From the NCBI GenBank assembly GCA_030147745.1, contig JASBUS010000004.1:1-34557 (forward strand): a stretch of 34,557 bases of DNA. The letters are read 5' to 3'. The DNA is from Alphaproteobacteria bacterium (lineage in GTDB: Bacteria > Pseudomonadota > Alphaproteobacteria > Micavibrionales > Micavibrionaceae). The stretch's first letter is position 1. Each line of letters begins with the position of its first letter. This document shows, piece after piece, positions 8,367-16,893 of the stretch. The position numbers and the translations under genes were made by a program. The notes below the pieces were generated by a model. The model ran no database searches. It had not been told where the DNA came from and saw only the letters and a list, made by a program, of their open reading frames with translations.

Positions 8367-10409
8367 ATGAGTGATCTATTTGCACAAGAAAAAGATGCAA
8401 GCGTAAACGAATATAGCGCATCATCGATTGAAGTCCTTGAAGGATTAGAACCTGTCCGCCGCCGTCCGGGTATGTATATCGGCGGGACAGATGAGCGTGC
8501 ATTACACCACCTTGTCGGTGAAATTCTAGATAACTCAATGGACGAAGCCGTTGCTGGTCATGCGACTCGCATTGAAATCACACTCGGTGTTGATAACAGC
8601 GTCACCATCACGGATAACGGCCGTGGTATCCCTGTTGATCCGCATCCAAAATTTAAAGACAAATCCGCCCTTGAAGTTATTTTGACCACCCTGCACTCTG
8701 GCGGTAAATTCTCTGATAAAGCCTATCAAACATCAGGCGGTTTGCATGGTGTGGGTATTTCCGTCGTAAACGCCCTATCAGATTGGATGTGGGTTGAAGT
8801 TGCACGTAACAAAAATCTATATAAACAAAGCTTCTCACGCGGTTTAACCACCACTGGCGTGGAGGACCTTGGCACCGTTAGCAACCGTCGCGGCACTGCT
8901 GTTTGTTTCCACCCAGACCCACAAATCTTTGGTGAGAAAGCTAAATTTAAGCCTGCATGGCTATTTAAAATGGCGCGTTCAAAAGCCTATCTTTTCCGCG
9001 GCGTTGAAATCCGCTGGAAATGCGATGAAAGCCTTTTAAATGAAGAATCGCCAATCCCAGCAGAAACCACATTCAAATTCCCGAATGGTCTGCTTGATTA
9101 TTTGAACGCGGCGATTGGCAACAAAGAAACCATCACACCTGAACCATTCCACGGCATTGCTGAATTTAACAACGCTCCGGGTAAAGTCGAATTCGCCATA
9201 GCATGGCCTGACAGCGGCGAAGGTTTCGCCCATACATATTGTAACACTGTCCCAACACCGCTTGGTGGCACGCATGAATCAGGTATGCGCACCGCATTGC
9301 TGCGCGGCATTCGTAACTATGGTGAATTAACAGGCAACAAAAAAGCCGCACAAATCACCACTGAAGATATCGTCAATGGCGCAGCCATTTTGCTTTCGGC
9401 CTTTATTGCTGACCCACAATTCCAAGGTCAGACCAAAGAAAAATTGGTCTCTGCTGAAGCAACGCGCTTAGTCGATAACGCAATGCGTGACTTCTTTGAC
9501 CACTGGCTAACGGGTAACCCTGATGCTGCAAATAAATTAATGACCGCATTAATTGACCGCGCAGAAGAACGCCTACGTAAAAAAGATAGCAAAGCCTTAA
9601 GCCGTAAATCTGCGACACGTAAATTACGTTTACCGGGTAAATTGGCCGATTGTTCAATTAACCAAGCGGAAAATACTGAAATCTTTATTGTCGAGGGTGA
9701 CTCGGCGGGTGGTTCAGCGAAACAAGGCCGCAACCGTCAAACGCAGGCGATCCTACCACTACGTGGTAAAATCTTGAACGTCGCAAGCGCAACACCTGAT
9801 AAAATCCGCGCGAACCAAGAAATTCAAGACCTCATGCTCGCCCTCGGCACAGGCATGGGTAAAGATTTCAAAATTGATGACCTACGCTATGAGCGCGTTA
9901 TCATCATGACGGATGCGGATGTCGACGGCGCGCATATTGCCGCCCTACTCGTCACATTCTTCTATACACAGATGCGCCCACTTATTGAAAACGGTCATCT
10001 TTTCTTGGCTTTACCGCCGCTTTATCGTCTTGCTTCAGGCAATTTGTCTGCCTATGCCCGCGATGATGAACACCGTGAAGAATTGATGAAAACAACATTC
10101 AAAGGCAAAAAGAAAGTCGATGTCAGTCGCTTTAAAGGTTTGGGTGAAATGCCCGCCAAGCAGCTGAAAGAAACAACAATGAACCCAGAAACACGCACAT
10201 TACTGCGCGTAACACTTCCTGATCTAGAAGCACAACTAGGCATCAATACGAATGATGACATGGATATAGGTAGCGAAGAGCCAGTTAATCCAAAAGACAA
10301 ATACGCGGATATAGATCAGCTTGTCGATGAGCTAATGGGCAAAAACCCAGACGCACGTTTCCGCTTCATTCAAGATAATGCTGAGTTTGCTGAAAATATT
10401 GACGTTTAA
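8367..10409 (+). CDS. parE: DNA topoisomerase IV subunit B
   Basis: ParE is the ATPase subunit of topoisomerase IV, which decatenates daughter chromosomes together with ParC. The 680-residue product has the GHKL ATPase fold at the N-terminus (EILDNSMDEAV, DNGRGIP, HGVGISVVNALS), the transducer domain, and a TOPRIM domain. The last contains E443GDSAGGSAKQGR and the metal-binding TDADVDGAHI (Asp516/Asp518/Asp520), then a C-terminal SRFKGLGEM motif. The phrase LPGKLADCS just before the TOPRIM domain favours ParE over GyrB, and the length (shorter than GyrB, no inserted domain) agrees. The start ATG at 8367 has GGAA nine bases upstream. A YdbH-like gene follows 35 bases after the stop (counted to its ATG at 10445), so the two may be co-transcribed. 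Confidence 0.93.
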   Translation: MSDLFAQEKDASVNEYSASSIEVLEGLEPVRRRPGMYIGGTDERALHHLVGEILDNSMDEAVAGHATRIEITLGVDNSVTITDNGRGIPVDPHPKFKDKSALEVILTTLHSGGKFSDKAYQTSGGLHGVGISVVNALSDWMWVEVARNKNLYKQSFSRGLTTTGVEDLGTVSNRRGTAVCFHPDPQIFGEKAKFKPAWLFKMARSKAYLFRGVEIRWKCDESLLNEESPIPAETTFKFPNGLLDYLNAAIGNKETITPEPFHGIAEFNNAPGKVEFAIAWPDSGEGFAHTYCNTVPTPLGGTHESGMRTALLRGIRNYGELTGNKKAAQITTEDIVNGAAILLSAFIADPQFQGQTKEKLVSAEATRLVDNAMRDFFDHWLTGNPDAANKLMTALIDRAEERLRKKDSKALSRKSATRKLRLPGKLADCSINQAENTEIFIVEGDSAGGSAKQGRNRQTQAILPLRGKILNVASATPDKIRANQEIQDLMLALGTGMGKDFKIDDLRYERVIIMTDADVDGAHIAALLVTFFYTQMRPLIENGHLFLALPPLYRLASGNLSAYARDDEHREELMKTTFKGKKKVDVSRFKGLGEMPAKQLKETTMNPETRTLLRVTLPDLEAQLGINTNDDMDIGSEEPVNPKDKYADIDQLVDELMGKNPDARFRFIQDNAEFAENIDV

Positions 10410-10444
10410 ACCTTAACATCACCGCGCAGTTAGTGGGCCAAGCC

Positions 10445-12241
10445 ATGAAAAAAATTGCCTTTCTAATCGGTTTCATTGTGATCAGCTTAGGGGCGCTTCA
10501 TGTCTTCGCCCTGCCGCCGCTTTTGAATTTTGTATTAAAAACCGAAATAAACAAACGCGGCTTTACCATTGTTTCTGAAGGCGAAATGCATCTTGGCACC
10601 CAAAGCTTTGCCTTGGTTAAACCTGAAATTTCGAAGAAAAATATCAGCATTGCGCTTGATCAACTCACCATCCACAGCCCTGCGATTACTACGCTTATTC
10701 AGCGCAAAGCGAATAAAATCACATTGCAGAGTCCCTATATATTCATCGACACGACAAGTGATGCTTATAAACAAAGCTATGGTGAAACACCATTTCAAAG
10801 CTTTTTAAGCGCTCCACATAAACTAACGCGCGAGCTTTTGCGCAATACACTAGAAGACCTTCAGCATATCGCCCCGATTGTTAGCCTCAATAATATTAAA
10901 GTCGATATCTTCACGCCTGATGGCCTTATTTCCCTTGCGGGTGACATTACTATCACCAAGGGGCAAATCCTTGGTAGTTTCTCTTCCGCACAAAAACAAA
11001 TGACCATTAACGCGAAAATTGATGGTGTTGTTGATGGTAAGGGCAATATAATCAATATCAAGGCTGACAACATAAATATTGACCTACCAAATGTTGAATT
11101 GAGACGAGGCGTTGCCTTATTTAATTACAAGGATAAACAAGGGCTTCCATCAACAAATTTAGAAATAAAAGCAAGCCTTGCGCATTATAAATCTTTAACA
11201 TTATCTGGCTTAGACATTAACGCTCAAGGCCAGAAAAACGAACATAAAATCCATGTGAACAGCCTCCACGGTACGCCACAAAATGGCGGTAAATTCATGT
11301 ATTGGCACAATATCCAAGAAGGCATCACAACAACGTATTTACAAAGCGATAATAGCAATGCACTAGACATCATCGCCCTTTACGATCCGTCCGCCGCTGA
11401 TTTGCGTAAATATTACGGCAGCTTGCTCAATAATTTCTTCCTAGATACGCAAGATATCATCATTCAGGGGCAAAATAATGGTAAAAGCACCGATTATCGT
11501 GCCTCATTCCTAGCGCGCAATTCAGGTCAACTGATTAAAGCAACGGCGCAAGATAATGGTAATATTCTTTCCCTGCAAATGGACAACACCCCGATAACAC
11601 CAACACAAATACAGGCCTTATCAGCCTATTTCATGCCGACACCGCTTTATAATTTTTCGGGCGATGTACAGCTTTATGGCGCAGCGCGCATTAATAAACA
11701 GCAGCCACAGCGCATTTTACCACCTGCTGATACAGGCGCACAGCCCCTTGGTATCGCCCTTAAAAAAGCGAGTTTTAAAAGCAATACAACTCAAGGCCAA
11801 AACATAAACGGACAGCTTAAACTCGCTGAAGGTGTTATTGGCACAATATCCTTCGATAAACTCAGCAATAATGGCTTAAACCTAACCAGTGGCCGCATGA
11901 ATATCATCCGTCACGGACATCATCAATTCCGCCTTGATCAACTGCGCGCTAATATGGGGACAGGCCAAGTCACCATCACACAAAAGCAAGGTGATACCTA
12001 TTTAATCAATGGCCGCCGCGTCAACGCGAAAACCATCCCTGATTTATTCTGGCCCGCGCCAGATGCATTACAGCAGCTTGTTAATTTTGATATCAAAGCC
12101 AACCTAAACGATGCGCAAAAACCTATGCTCAATGCTGAATTTTTAGTGATTGCAAATAATCAGAAAAGCCGCAAAAATATTGATACGCGTAAACTGGATA
12201 ATCCGCCCGCATATTTAACTTTATTAGGCTATGCCCCATGA
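10445..12241 (+). CDS. YdbH-like AsmA-type envelope protein
   Basis: This is a 598-residue protein with a single N-terminal membrane anchor (MKKIAFLIGFIVISLGALHVF) followed by a long periplasmic region of repeating beta-strands, the pattern of AsmA-like/YdbH bridge proteins that move phospholipid between inner and outer membranes. The best support is the neighbour: the next gene overlaps by 4 bases (ATGA) and encodes YdbL, the usual partner. The C-terminal block from about GTISFDKLSNN through MGTGQVTI resembles the conserved YdbH C-terminal domain. E. coli YdbH is considerably longer (about 880 residues), so this is a short version. The annotated start is the ATG at 10445; an in-frame GTG at 10433 exists but has a poorer ribosome site. 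It is called YdbH-like by inference, and another AsmA-family assignment is possible. Confidence 0.6.
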   Translation: MKKIAFLIGFIVISLGALHVFALPPLLNFVLKTEINKRGFTIVSEGEMHLGTQSFALVKPEISKKNISIALDQLTIHSPAITTLIQRKANKITLQSPYIFIDTTSDAYKQSYGETPFQSFLSAPHKLTRELLRNTLEDLQHIAPIVSLNNIKVDIFTPDGLISLAGDITITKGQILGSFSSAQKQMTINAKIDGVVDGKGNIINIKADNINIDLPNVELRRGVALFNYKDKQGLPSTNLEIKASLAHYKSLTLSGLDINAQGQKNEHKIHVNSLHGTPQNGGKFMYWHNIQEGITTTYLQSDNSNALDIIALYDPSAADLRKYYGSLLNNFFLDTQDIIIQGQNNGKSTDYRASFLARNSGQLIKATAQDNGNILSLQMDNTPITPTQIQALSAYFMPTPLYNFSGDVQLYGAARINKQQPQRILPPADTGAQPLGIALKKASFKSNTTQGQNINGQLKLAEGVIGTISFDKLSNNGLNLTSGRMNIIRHGHHQFRLDQLRANMGTGQVTITQKQGDTYLINGRRVNAKTIPDLFWPAPDALQQLVNFDIKANLNDAQKPMLNAEFLVIANNQKSRKNIDTRKLDNPPAYLTLLGYAP

Positions 12242-12606
12242 TCCACCACATTAACAAAGCCATATGTACCGCAGTCCTTTTGACCAGTTTAATCCTGCCG
12301 TTAAACGCGCAGGCGCAGAACAACATCAGTTCTTCCACATTAACGCAGGAAACGGCCAAACAATACGGCTTGATAGGTGAATTGCCAAATGGCCTCGTCG
12401 GACATGTTGAAGGCGCTTATAAGGACGCCTATGTGGCAAAACTCATTGATGACATTAATGATGGGCGTATGCTGATATATCAAACCGCTGCGCGCAAAAA
12501 ACGCTTACCTGTTGAATATATTCAAGTCCGCGCTGGCGATGAATTCATGAAAAAAGTCGGCCCAGGTCAATATTATTACAAAAACAGCAAATGGATTAAG
12601 CGCTAA
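12238..12606 (+). CDS. ydbL: YdbL family (DUF1318) periplasmic protein
   Basis: This is a 122-residue exported protein with a signal peptide ending near LNAQAQ. The mature part aligns by eye with E. coli YdbL along its whole length: AKQYGLIGELPNGLVGHV matches the RTQGRVGETFNGYLVAL region, LIDDINDGRMLIYQTAARKKR matches the LVADINAERKASYQQLAKQNN region, and the C-terminal VGPGQYYYKNSKWIKR matches the PGEYVQGINGKWLRK end. YdbL works with YdbH and the lipoprotein YnbE in outer-membrane lipid homeostasis. Here the ATG overlaps the stop of the YdbH-like gene, indicating translational coupling, and no ynbE lies between or after them. The 3' end lies in a perfect 11-bp inverted repeat. Confidence 0.82.
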   Translation: MIHHINKAICTAVLLTSLILPLNAQAQNNISSSTLTQETAKQYGLIGELPNGLVGHVEGAYKDAYVAKLIDDINDGRMLIYQTAARKKRLPVEYIQVRAGDEFMKKVGPGQYYYKNSKWIKR

Positions 12607-12626
12607 GTATTGATGAGCGCTTAATC
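12594..12626. repeat. 11-bp inverted repeat spanning two convergent stop codons
   Basis: GATTAAGCGCT (12594-12604) and AGCGCTTAATC (12616-12626) are perfect inverted copies around an 11-base loop. The arms include the last codons and stops of both ydbL (plus) and the SLC13-type gene (minus). As RNA it would fold on both strands, so it may end or protect both transcripts. It lacks an adjacent U-run and so is not a classical intrinsic terminator. Confidence 0.55.
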
Positions 12627-14525
12627 ATTAAACCACAGGCCATTTAGGCCGAAGTAATAATGCGCGATAAAGATATAAGTGATCCATAAGATCAGTATCA
12701 ATGGCACGCCCGCCTTAATAAAATCACTAAAGCGATAATGCCCCGGCCCCATCACCAATAAATTGGTTTGATAACCAATTGGCGATGCGAAAGAACAATT
12801 GGCTGCAAAAATAACTGTAATCGCCATCGTCACCGGATCAATCCCCATCTCACTCGACAAATTCATCGCAATTGGCGTGAACAAGATGGCGCAAGCGTTG
12901 TTTGATAAAACATTTGTGGTAATCGCAACAATTATGAACAAGACCACCACCAAGGCCAACGGCGTATCAACAAATGGTAAATCCAATAATCGCTCCGCAA
13001 GAAAGCCTGCACCATTCGTGCTTTTAAGCGCTGCACCCAAGGCCAGCATAGAGCCCACCAAAAGGAAGATCTTACGGTCAATCGCACGCGTCGCCTGACG
13101 CACATTCAAACAGCCTGTGGCAATCATTGCGACCGCGCCAGTAATCGCTGCAACAGGAATACTCATAATGCCTGATGCAGCAAGCGCAATCACCACAAGG
13201 AAAATTGCCGCTGCGACTGGCGCTTTTTTAACTTTCGCCAAGTCCTGTTTAGAACCTGACAAAACGATCATATCTTGATTACCGCGCAAATCTTCAATGG
13301 CGCCACGGCTACCACAAACCAATAAAACATCGCCAGCTTCTAAGCGAATACGCCCCAAACGACGACGCACCACGCGCGCACGACGCTGAATACCCAAAAT
13401 AATCGTTTTAAATTGACGGTGGAAACCGATTTGTTCTAGCGACATATCAATTAAACGTGACGCAGGCGTAATCATCACTTCAGCCAAAGTACGCGAGCGT
13501 GCAAGATCTTTATCATCTAGGTCTTTCGGCTCATCTTCATCATCTTCTTCACTTTTAAAACGTGAAAGGATTTCAGCTTCATCTTCTGATAATAAATAAC
13601 CTGGATGTTTAGACAAAATCTGCGCCAATGAATCACGCGTGGCTGCGACAATCAAAATATCGTTCGCCTCAATCACATAACCTTCAAAAGGCGGCAAAAT
13701 TAACTGCCCTGCGCGCTGAATTAAACGGACATTCAAATCTGGCAATTGCGGGAACGCCCCCTCTTCACATTGCATGCCCACAAGTGAACTGCTTGGCGCA
13801 ACATCAAATTCAGCGATAAATTCTTTTTCATTACCGACAAAATCTTCGGTCATTGAGCGGCGGTTCGGCATAATGCGCGGCACCACAAACACCACATAAA
13901 CAAAACCAACAGCCGCAAGCACCATACCCGGCTTTGTGAAATCCCAGAAACCAAGCGCTTTATAGCCAAGCTCTTCCATTGCCGATGACACAAGTAAGTT
14001 AGTTGATGAACCTACCAATGTCATCATACCGCCCAAAATCGCAGCATAGCTAAGCGGGATCATGATACGGCTTTCTGATAAGCGCACCTGCGCCGCGAGC
14101 GCCTGAATAATCGGAATAGCCAGAATAACAAGCGGCGTATTGTTCATAAACGCACTCACGCCACACACGAAAATCAGAATCGAGATAATAGACAGCCACA
14201 CGAATAACGGACGGCTCGCACGGAACAAACGTGACACAGGGCGCAGCGCGTCTGTCTGGATCACCGCCTGCCCCATAACCAACAAAGCCAAGACCGCCAC
14301 CAAAGACGGATTGGCAAAACCAGACAATAATGACATGGAATCGAGCTGATTACGCCCCTGTGCATCCATAAGCGGAAAGAACTGACCGAAGAGTAATAAA
14401 ATGGTCAAAATACCGACGCTCGTGACCTCTAGTGGCCATTTATCACGGGCAAACGCAACCACGGCGCATAATGTCAGCCCCAGCGTAAACCACATATGAA
14501 AGATCGGATCTAATAATATAACCAC
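12621..14525 (-). CDS. SLC13/DASS-type anion permease with RCK_C (TrkA-C) domains
   Basis: This is a 634-residue inner-membrane transporter. Hydrophobic N-terminal helices include the family hairpin GSSTNLLVSSAMEE, and the C-terminal half has the matching SPIGYQTNLLVMGPGHY, the two internally repeated motifs that bind anion and sodium in the DASS superfamily. A soluble insert at about residues 225-430 contains two TrkA-C-like domains (VRLIQRAGQLILPP...ANDILIVAAT and FKTIILGIQRRARVVRR...GDVLLVCGS) joined by an acidic linker (SEEDDEDEPKDLDDKD). Related proteins carry sulfate, phosphate or dicarboxylates; the substrate cannot be decided here. The start is GTG at 14523-14525, supported by a strong GAGGGG eight bases upstream. 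It lies 60 bases after lptD on the same strand, possibly read through from it. Confidence 0.88.
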   Translation of the reverse strand: MVILLDPIFHMWFTLGLTLCAVVAFARDKWPLEVTSVGILTILLLFGQFFPLMDAQGRNQLDSMSLLSGFANPSLVAVLALLVMGQAVIQTDALRPVSRLFRASRPLFVWLSIISILIFVCGVSAFMNNTPLVILAIPIIQALAAQVRLSESRIMIPLSYAAILGGMMTLVGSSTNLLVSSAMEELGYKALGFWDFTKPGMVLAAVGFVYVVFVVPRIMPNRRSMTEDFVGNEKEFIAEFDVAPSSSLVGMQCEEGAFPQLPDLNVRLIQRAGQLILPPFEGYVIEANDILIVAATRDSLAQILSKHPGYLLSEDEAEILSRFKSEEDDEDEPKDLDDKDLARSRTLAEVMITPASRLIDMSLEQIGFHRQFKTIILGIQRRARVVRRRLGRIRLEAGDVLLVCGSRGAIEDLRGNQDMIVLSGSKQDLAKVKKAPVAAAIFLVVIALAASGIMSIPVAAITGAVAMIATGCLNVRQATRAIDRKIFLLVGSMLALGAALKSTNGAGFLAERLLDLPFVDTPLALVVVLFIIVAITTNVLSNNACAILFTPIAMNLSSEMGIDPVTMAITVIFAANCSFASPIGYQTNLLVMGPGHYRFSDFIKAGVPLILILWITYIFIAHYYFGLNGLWFND

Positions 14526-14585
14526 TTAAAATTCCCCTCAAAAGAGGTTAGCAACATATTGTTTTAAAAGAATTAACAAAATAGA

Positions 14586-16784
14586 TTATTCGTCTGAACT
14601 AATAAATTCACCAATATTCTTTAACCCAATACGGATAAAGAATTCAGTCGAACTATCACCAGATGAATCATCTGTTAGGTTACGTCGCAATGTTGAAGAC
14701 AATGATAAACATTGCCCCAGATAATCCAGCCCGAAATCGGCCTGACGTAAACCTTCATCCACACCAAAGTCATAACGTCCCGCTAAACGGAAACGCCAAT
14801 CTGGTAGAAACTTATACCCAGCCGCAGCATCAATTTGTTCACGGCTACCAATATCTTCATCATTATTGGTTTCATTACCAAAATAAGAACGCGCATAAAA
14901 ATAATCCGCAGCTAAAGTGAAACGATCCCAATCAGCATTCGCGGAAATTTCATGGCGCTGCGCATCCATAGACGTTCCGTTTAACTGAAAACGATAATCA
15001 ACATGGTAAGTGTCATTGATATCCGCATTCACGGCACCAACAAAGTCAGAACGCTGGCGCGACAAACCAGAGCCACGCGCAAACGGATTATCTTCATCAT
15101 CAAAACGATATGATTGCCCTAAGAACACTTCAGCATGTGACCCGCCATAACCATATAAACCTGTACGCAGACCATAAGTCGCTTTCGTACCATCTTCAAC
15201 ACGGTCAAGACCCGGGAAACGGCTTGCTTCAAACAAATTCGTCGCATCTAGACGCACATCCAAACTATCTTCGTTGGTAATGTCGTCTTCTTCACTTTCA
15301 TTCAAATCAGGTGCGAAAGTAATACCTGCAACGGGCGCAACAACCATTTGGAATTTTTCAAATGGGCGCGCAACAGGCAGTTCACTTTTGAAATTCACAA
15401 CAGGATAAATACGCTCTTCTGTTTTATCATCATTATTCGGGCCGATATCACGGATATTATAAACATCACCGTGGACATAAGCATCAATATCACTGACCAC
15501 ACCATGACCACCAATGAAACGGCGCGCCCAGCCAACACGGCCACTCACATGGTTCATGTCTTGATCACTCCCCTCGCGGCGGAGGCCAAGCATAGACATA
15601 TCAAGCGAGAAACGACCACCAAGCGCCTTGCCGGCTTCTTGCATCAAATTCAAACTCGCTTCTGGCAAGACATTTGGCTGATCAACATCGCGGTCAATAC
15701 GCAAATCTTGGAAGAATAAGGCTTTAGATGTTGCGTAATTACGGCCATTAAACCATTCGGCATATATTTCACTTTCAAGCAAATCTTCACCTGAAATATT
15801 ATATTGGTTCAAATATTGGTTATCACTGACCACAGCAACATCAAAACCAGCGCGCCAGTTTTCATTAATATTCCAAAGGCCAATACCTTCAAAATGGCCA
15901 CGCACCTCATCTTCTATTTCAATCTCACGCCCGCCTGAACGTTCTGTGCGGCCTGAATCTGTAACACTGCCATTAAACTGTATTGACGCATCGGCAAAGC
16001 GTTTGCGGAATTCACCCGTTAATAATGGGCTTTCCTTCGTATAGACTTGCAAACCAATCGTCGCATCCATATCAGGCGCAATGCCATAGTAATAGGCGAT
16101 TTCAGCCCCTGCACCCAATTCACTATCAAAAGTCGCAGACGGCGCAAGGAAACCACTTTTCTGTTTAACCGTACCATCAGCATGCGAGAAATACGGCGTA
16201 TAAGCCACAGGCAAACCAAATAATTCAAACCATGCATTGTTATAGGTCACGCTATGTTCAACATCATCATGCGTGACTTTTTGTGCGTTAATTGACCACG
16301 CTGGCGATTTCTCGGGCTTATCACGGCAAGGTTCACATGGTGTATAACGCGCCTTATTCATGACGGTTACTGTGCCGCCCTTACGCTCCGCATTATCCGC
16401 CCAGAAATAATCGCCATCGACCAATTCAACGCGTATTTTTTCGGCAAAACCGTCTTTAAACTCATTGCTTAGGTCAAGATTATCCGCGAAATAAACATTA
16501 CCCTCTTCATCTGTCAGGACAACATTCCCCTCAGCCGTCACACGATCATTCTTTAAATCATAAACGACTTTATCCGCCGTCACGATGCGGCCAGACTGTG
16601 CCAATTCGACATGGCCTGTGGCAATGATCTGCTGCGCTTGGTCATCATGCGCTAAATTATCCGCCGCGAAATCAACTGGCGCGGCATCTTCCTGCGCATA
16701 AGCAGGCATAGCCATTGCGCCTAAGGCCAATGCCGTAGACGCAAATAAAACAAGTGATAATTTTTGACATTTTTTATCTGACAA
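14586..16784 (-). CDS. lptD: LPS assembly protein LptD
   Basis: LptD is the outer-membrane barrel that, with LptE, inserts LPS into the outer leaflet. The 732-residue product has a signal peptide (about residues 1-30, ending AMPAYA), an N-terminal OstA/LptA-like domain (DNLAHDDQAQQIIATGHVEL... DRVTAEGNVVL) and a large C-terminal beta-barrel ending in a strand-like FFIRIGLKNIGEF. Cys150 and Cys153 (YTPCEPC) and Cys692 could form the interdomain disulfides known for LptD. The start appears to be TTG at 16782-16784, since no ATG fits the signal peptide; it lacks a good ribosome site. The gene stands apart from the surA-pdxA-ksgA neighbours it often has in Alphaproteobacteria. Confidence 0.92.
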   Translation of the reverse strand: MSDKKCQKLSLVLFASTALALGAMAMPAYAQEDAAPVDFAADNLAHDDQAQQIIATGHVELAQSGRIVTADKVVYDLKNDRVTAEGNVVLTDEEGNVYFADNLDLSNEFKDGFAEKIRVELVDGDYFWADNAERKGGTVTVMNKARYTPCEPCRDKPEKSPAWSINAQKVTHDDVEHSVTYNNAWFELFGLPVAYTPYFSHADGTVKQKSGFLAPSATFDSELGAGAEIAYYYGIAPDMDATIGLQVYTKESPLLTGEFRKRFADASIQFNGSVTDSGRTERSGGREIEIEDEVRGHFEGIGLWNINENWRAGFDVAVVSDNQYLNQYNISGEDLLESEIYAEWFNGRNYATSKALFFQDLRIDRDVDQPNVLPEASLNLMQEAGKALGGRFSLDMSMLGLRREGSDQDMNHVSGRVGWARRFIGGHGVVSDIDAYVHGDVYNIRDIGPNNDDKTEERIYPVVNFKSELPVARPFEKFQMVVAPVAGITFAPDLNESEEDDITNEDSLDVRLDATNLFEASRFPGLDRVEDGTKATYGLRTGLYGYGGSHAEVFLGQSYRFDDEDNPFARGSGLSRQRSDFVGAVNADINDTYHVDYRFQLNGTSMDAQRHEISANADWDRFTLAADYFYARSYFGNETNNDEDIGSREQIDAAAGYKFLPDWRFRLAGRYDFGVDEGLRQADFGLDYLGQCLSLSSTLRRNLTDDSSGDSSTEFFIRIGLKNIGEFISSDE

Positions 16785-16810
16785 GATACTGACCAGCTTT
16801 ATTTCACACA

Positions 16811-16844
16811 GCTTATATAATAAGCGAATGACCGTGAATGTAAA
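16811..16844 (-). promoter_or_regulatory. probable lptD promoter with overlapping dyad
   Basis: On the minus strand TTTACA (16839-16844) is followed after 17-19 bases by an AT-rich TTATATA stretch that can serve as -10. The -10 region is itself inside a perfect dyad, GCTTAT-ATA-ATAAGC (16811-16825). Either element alone would be weak evidence; together, directly upstream of lptD, they make a reasonable regulated promoter. Confidence 0.4.
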
Positions 16845-16893
16845 ACAGAAAATGCCCGATTTTCAACGAAATAGACGGTTTTAAATATGTTTA

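Noticed and set aside
14523-14547. CCTC-TTTT-GAGG hairpin that would hide the ribosome site of the SLC13-type gene
   Set aside because: The stem is only 4 bp and too weak to call a regulatory structure without conservation data.
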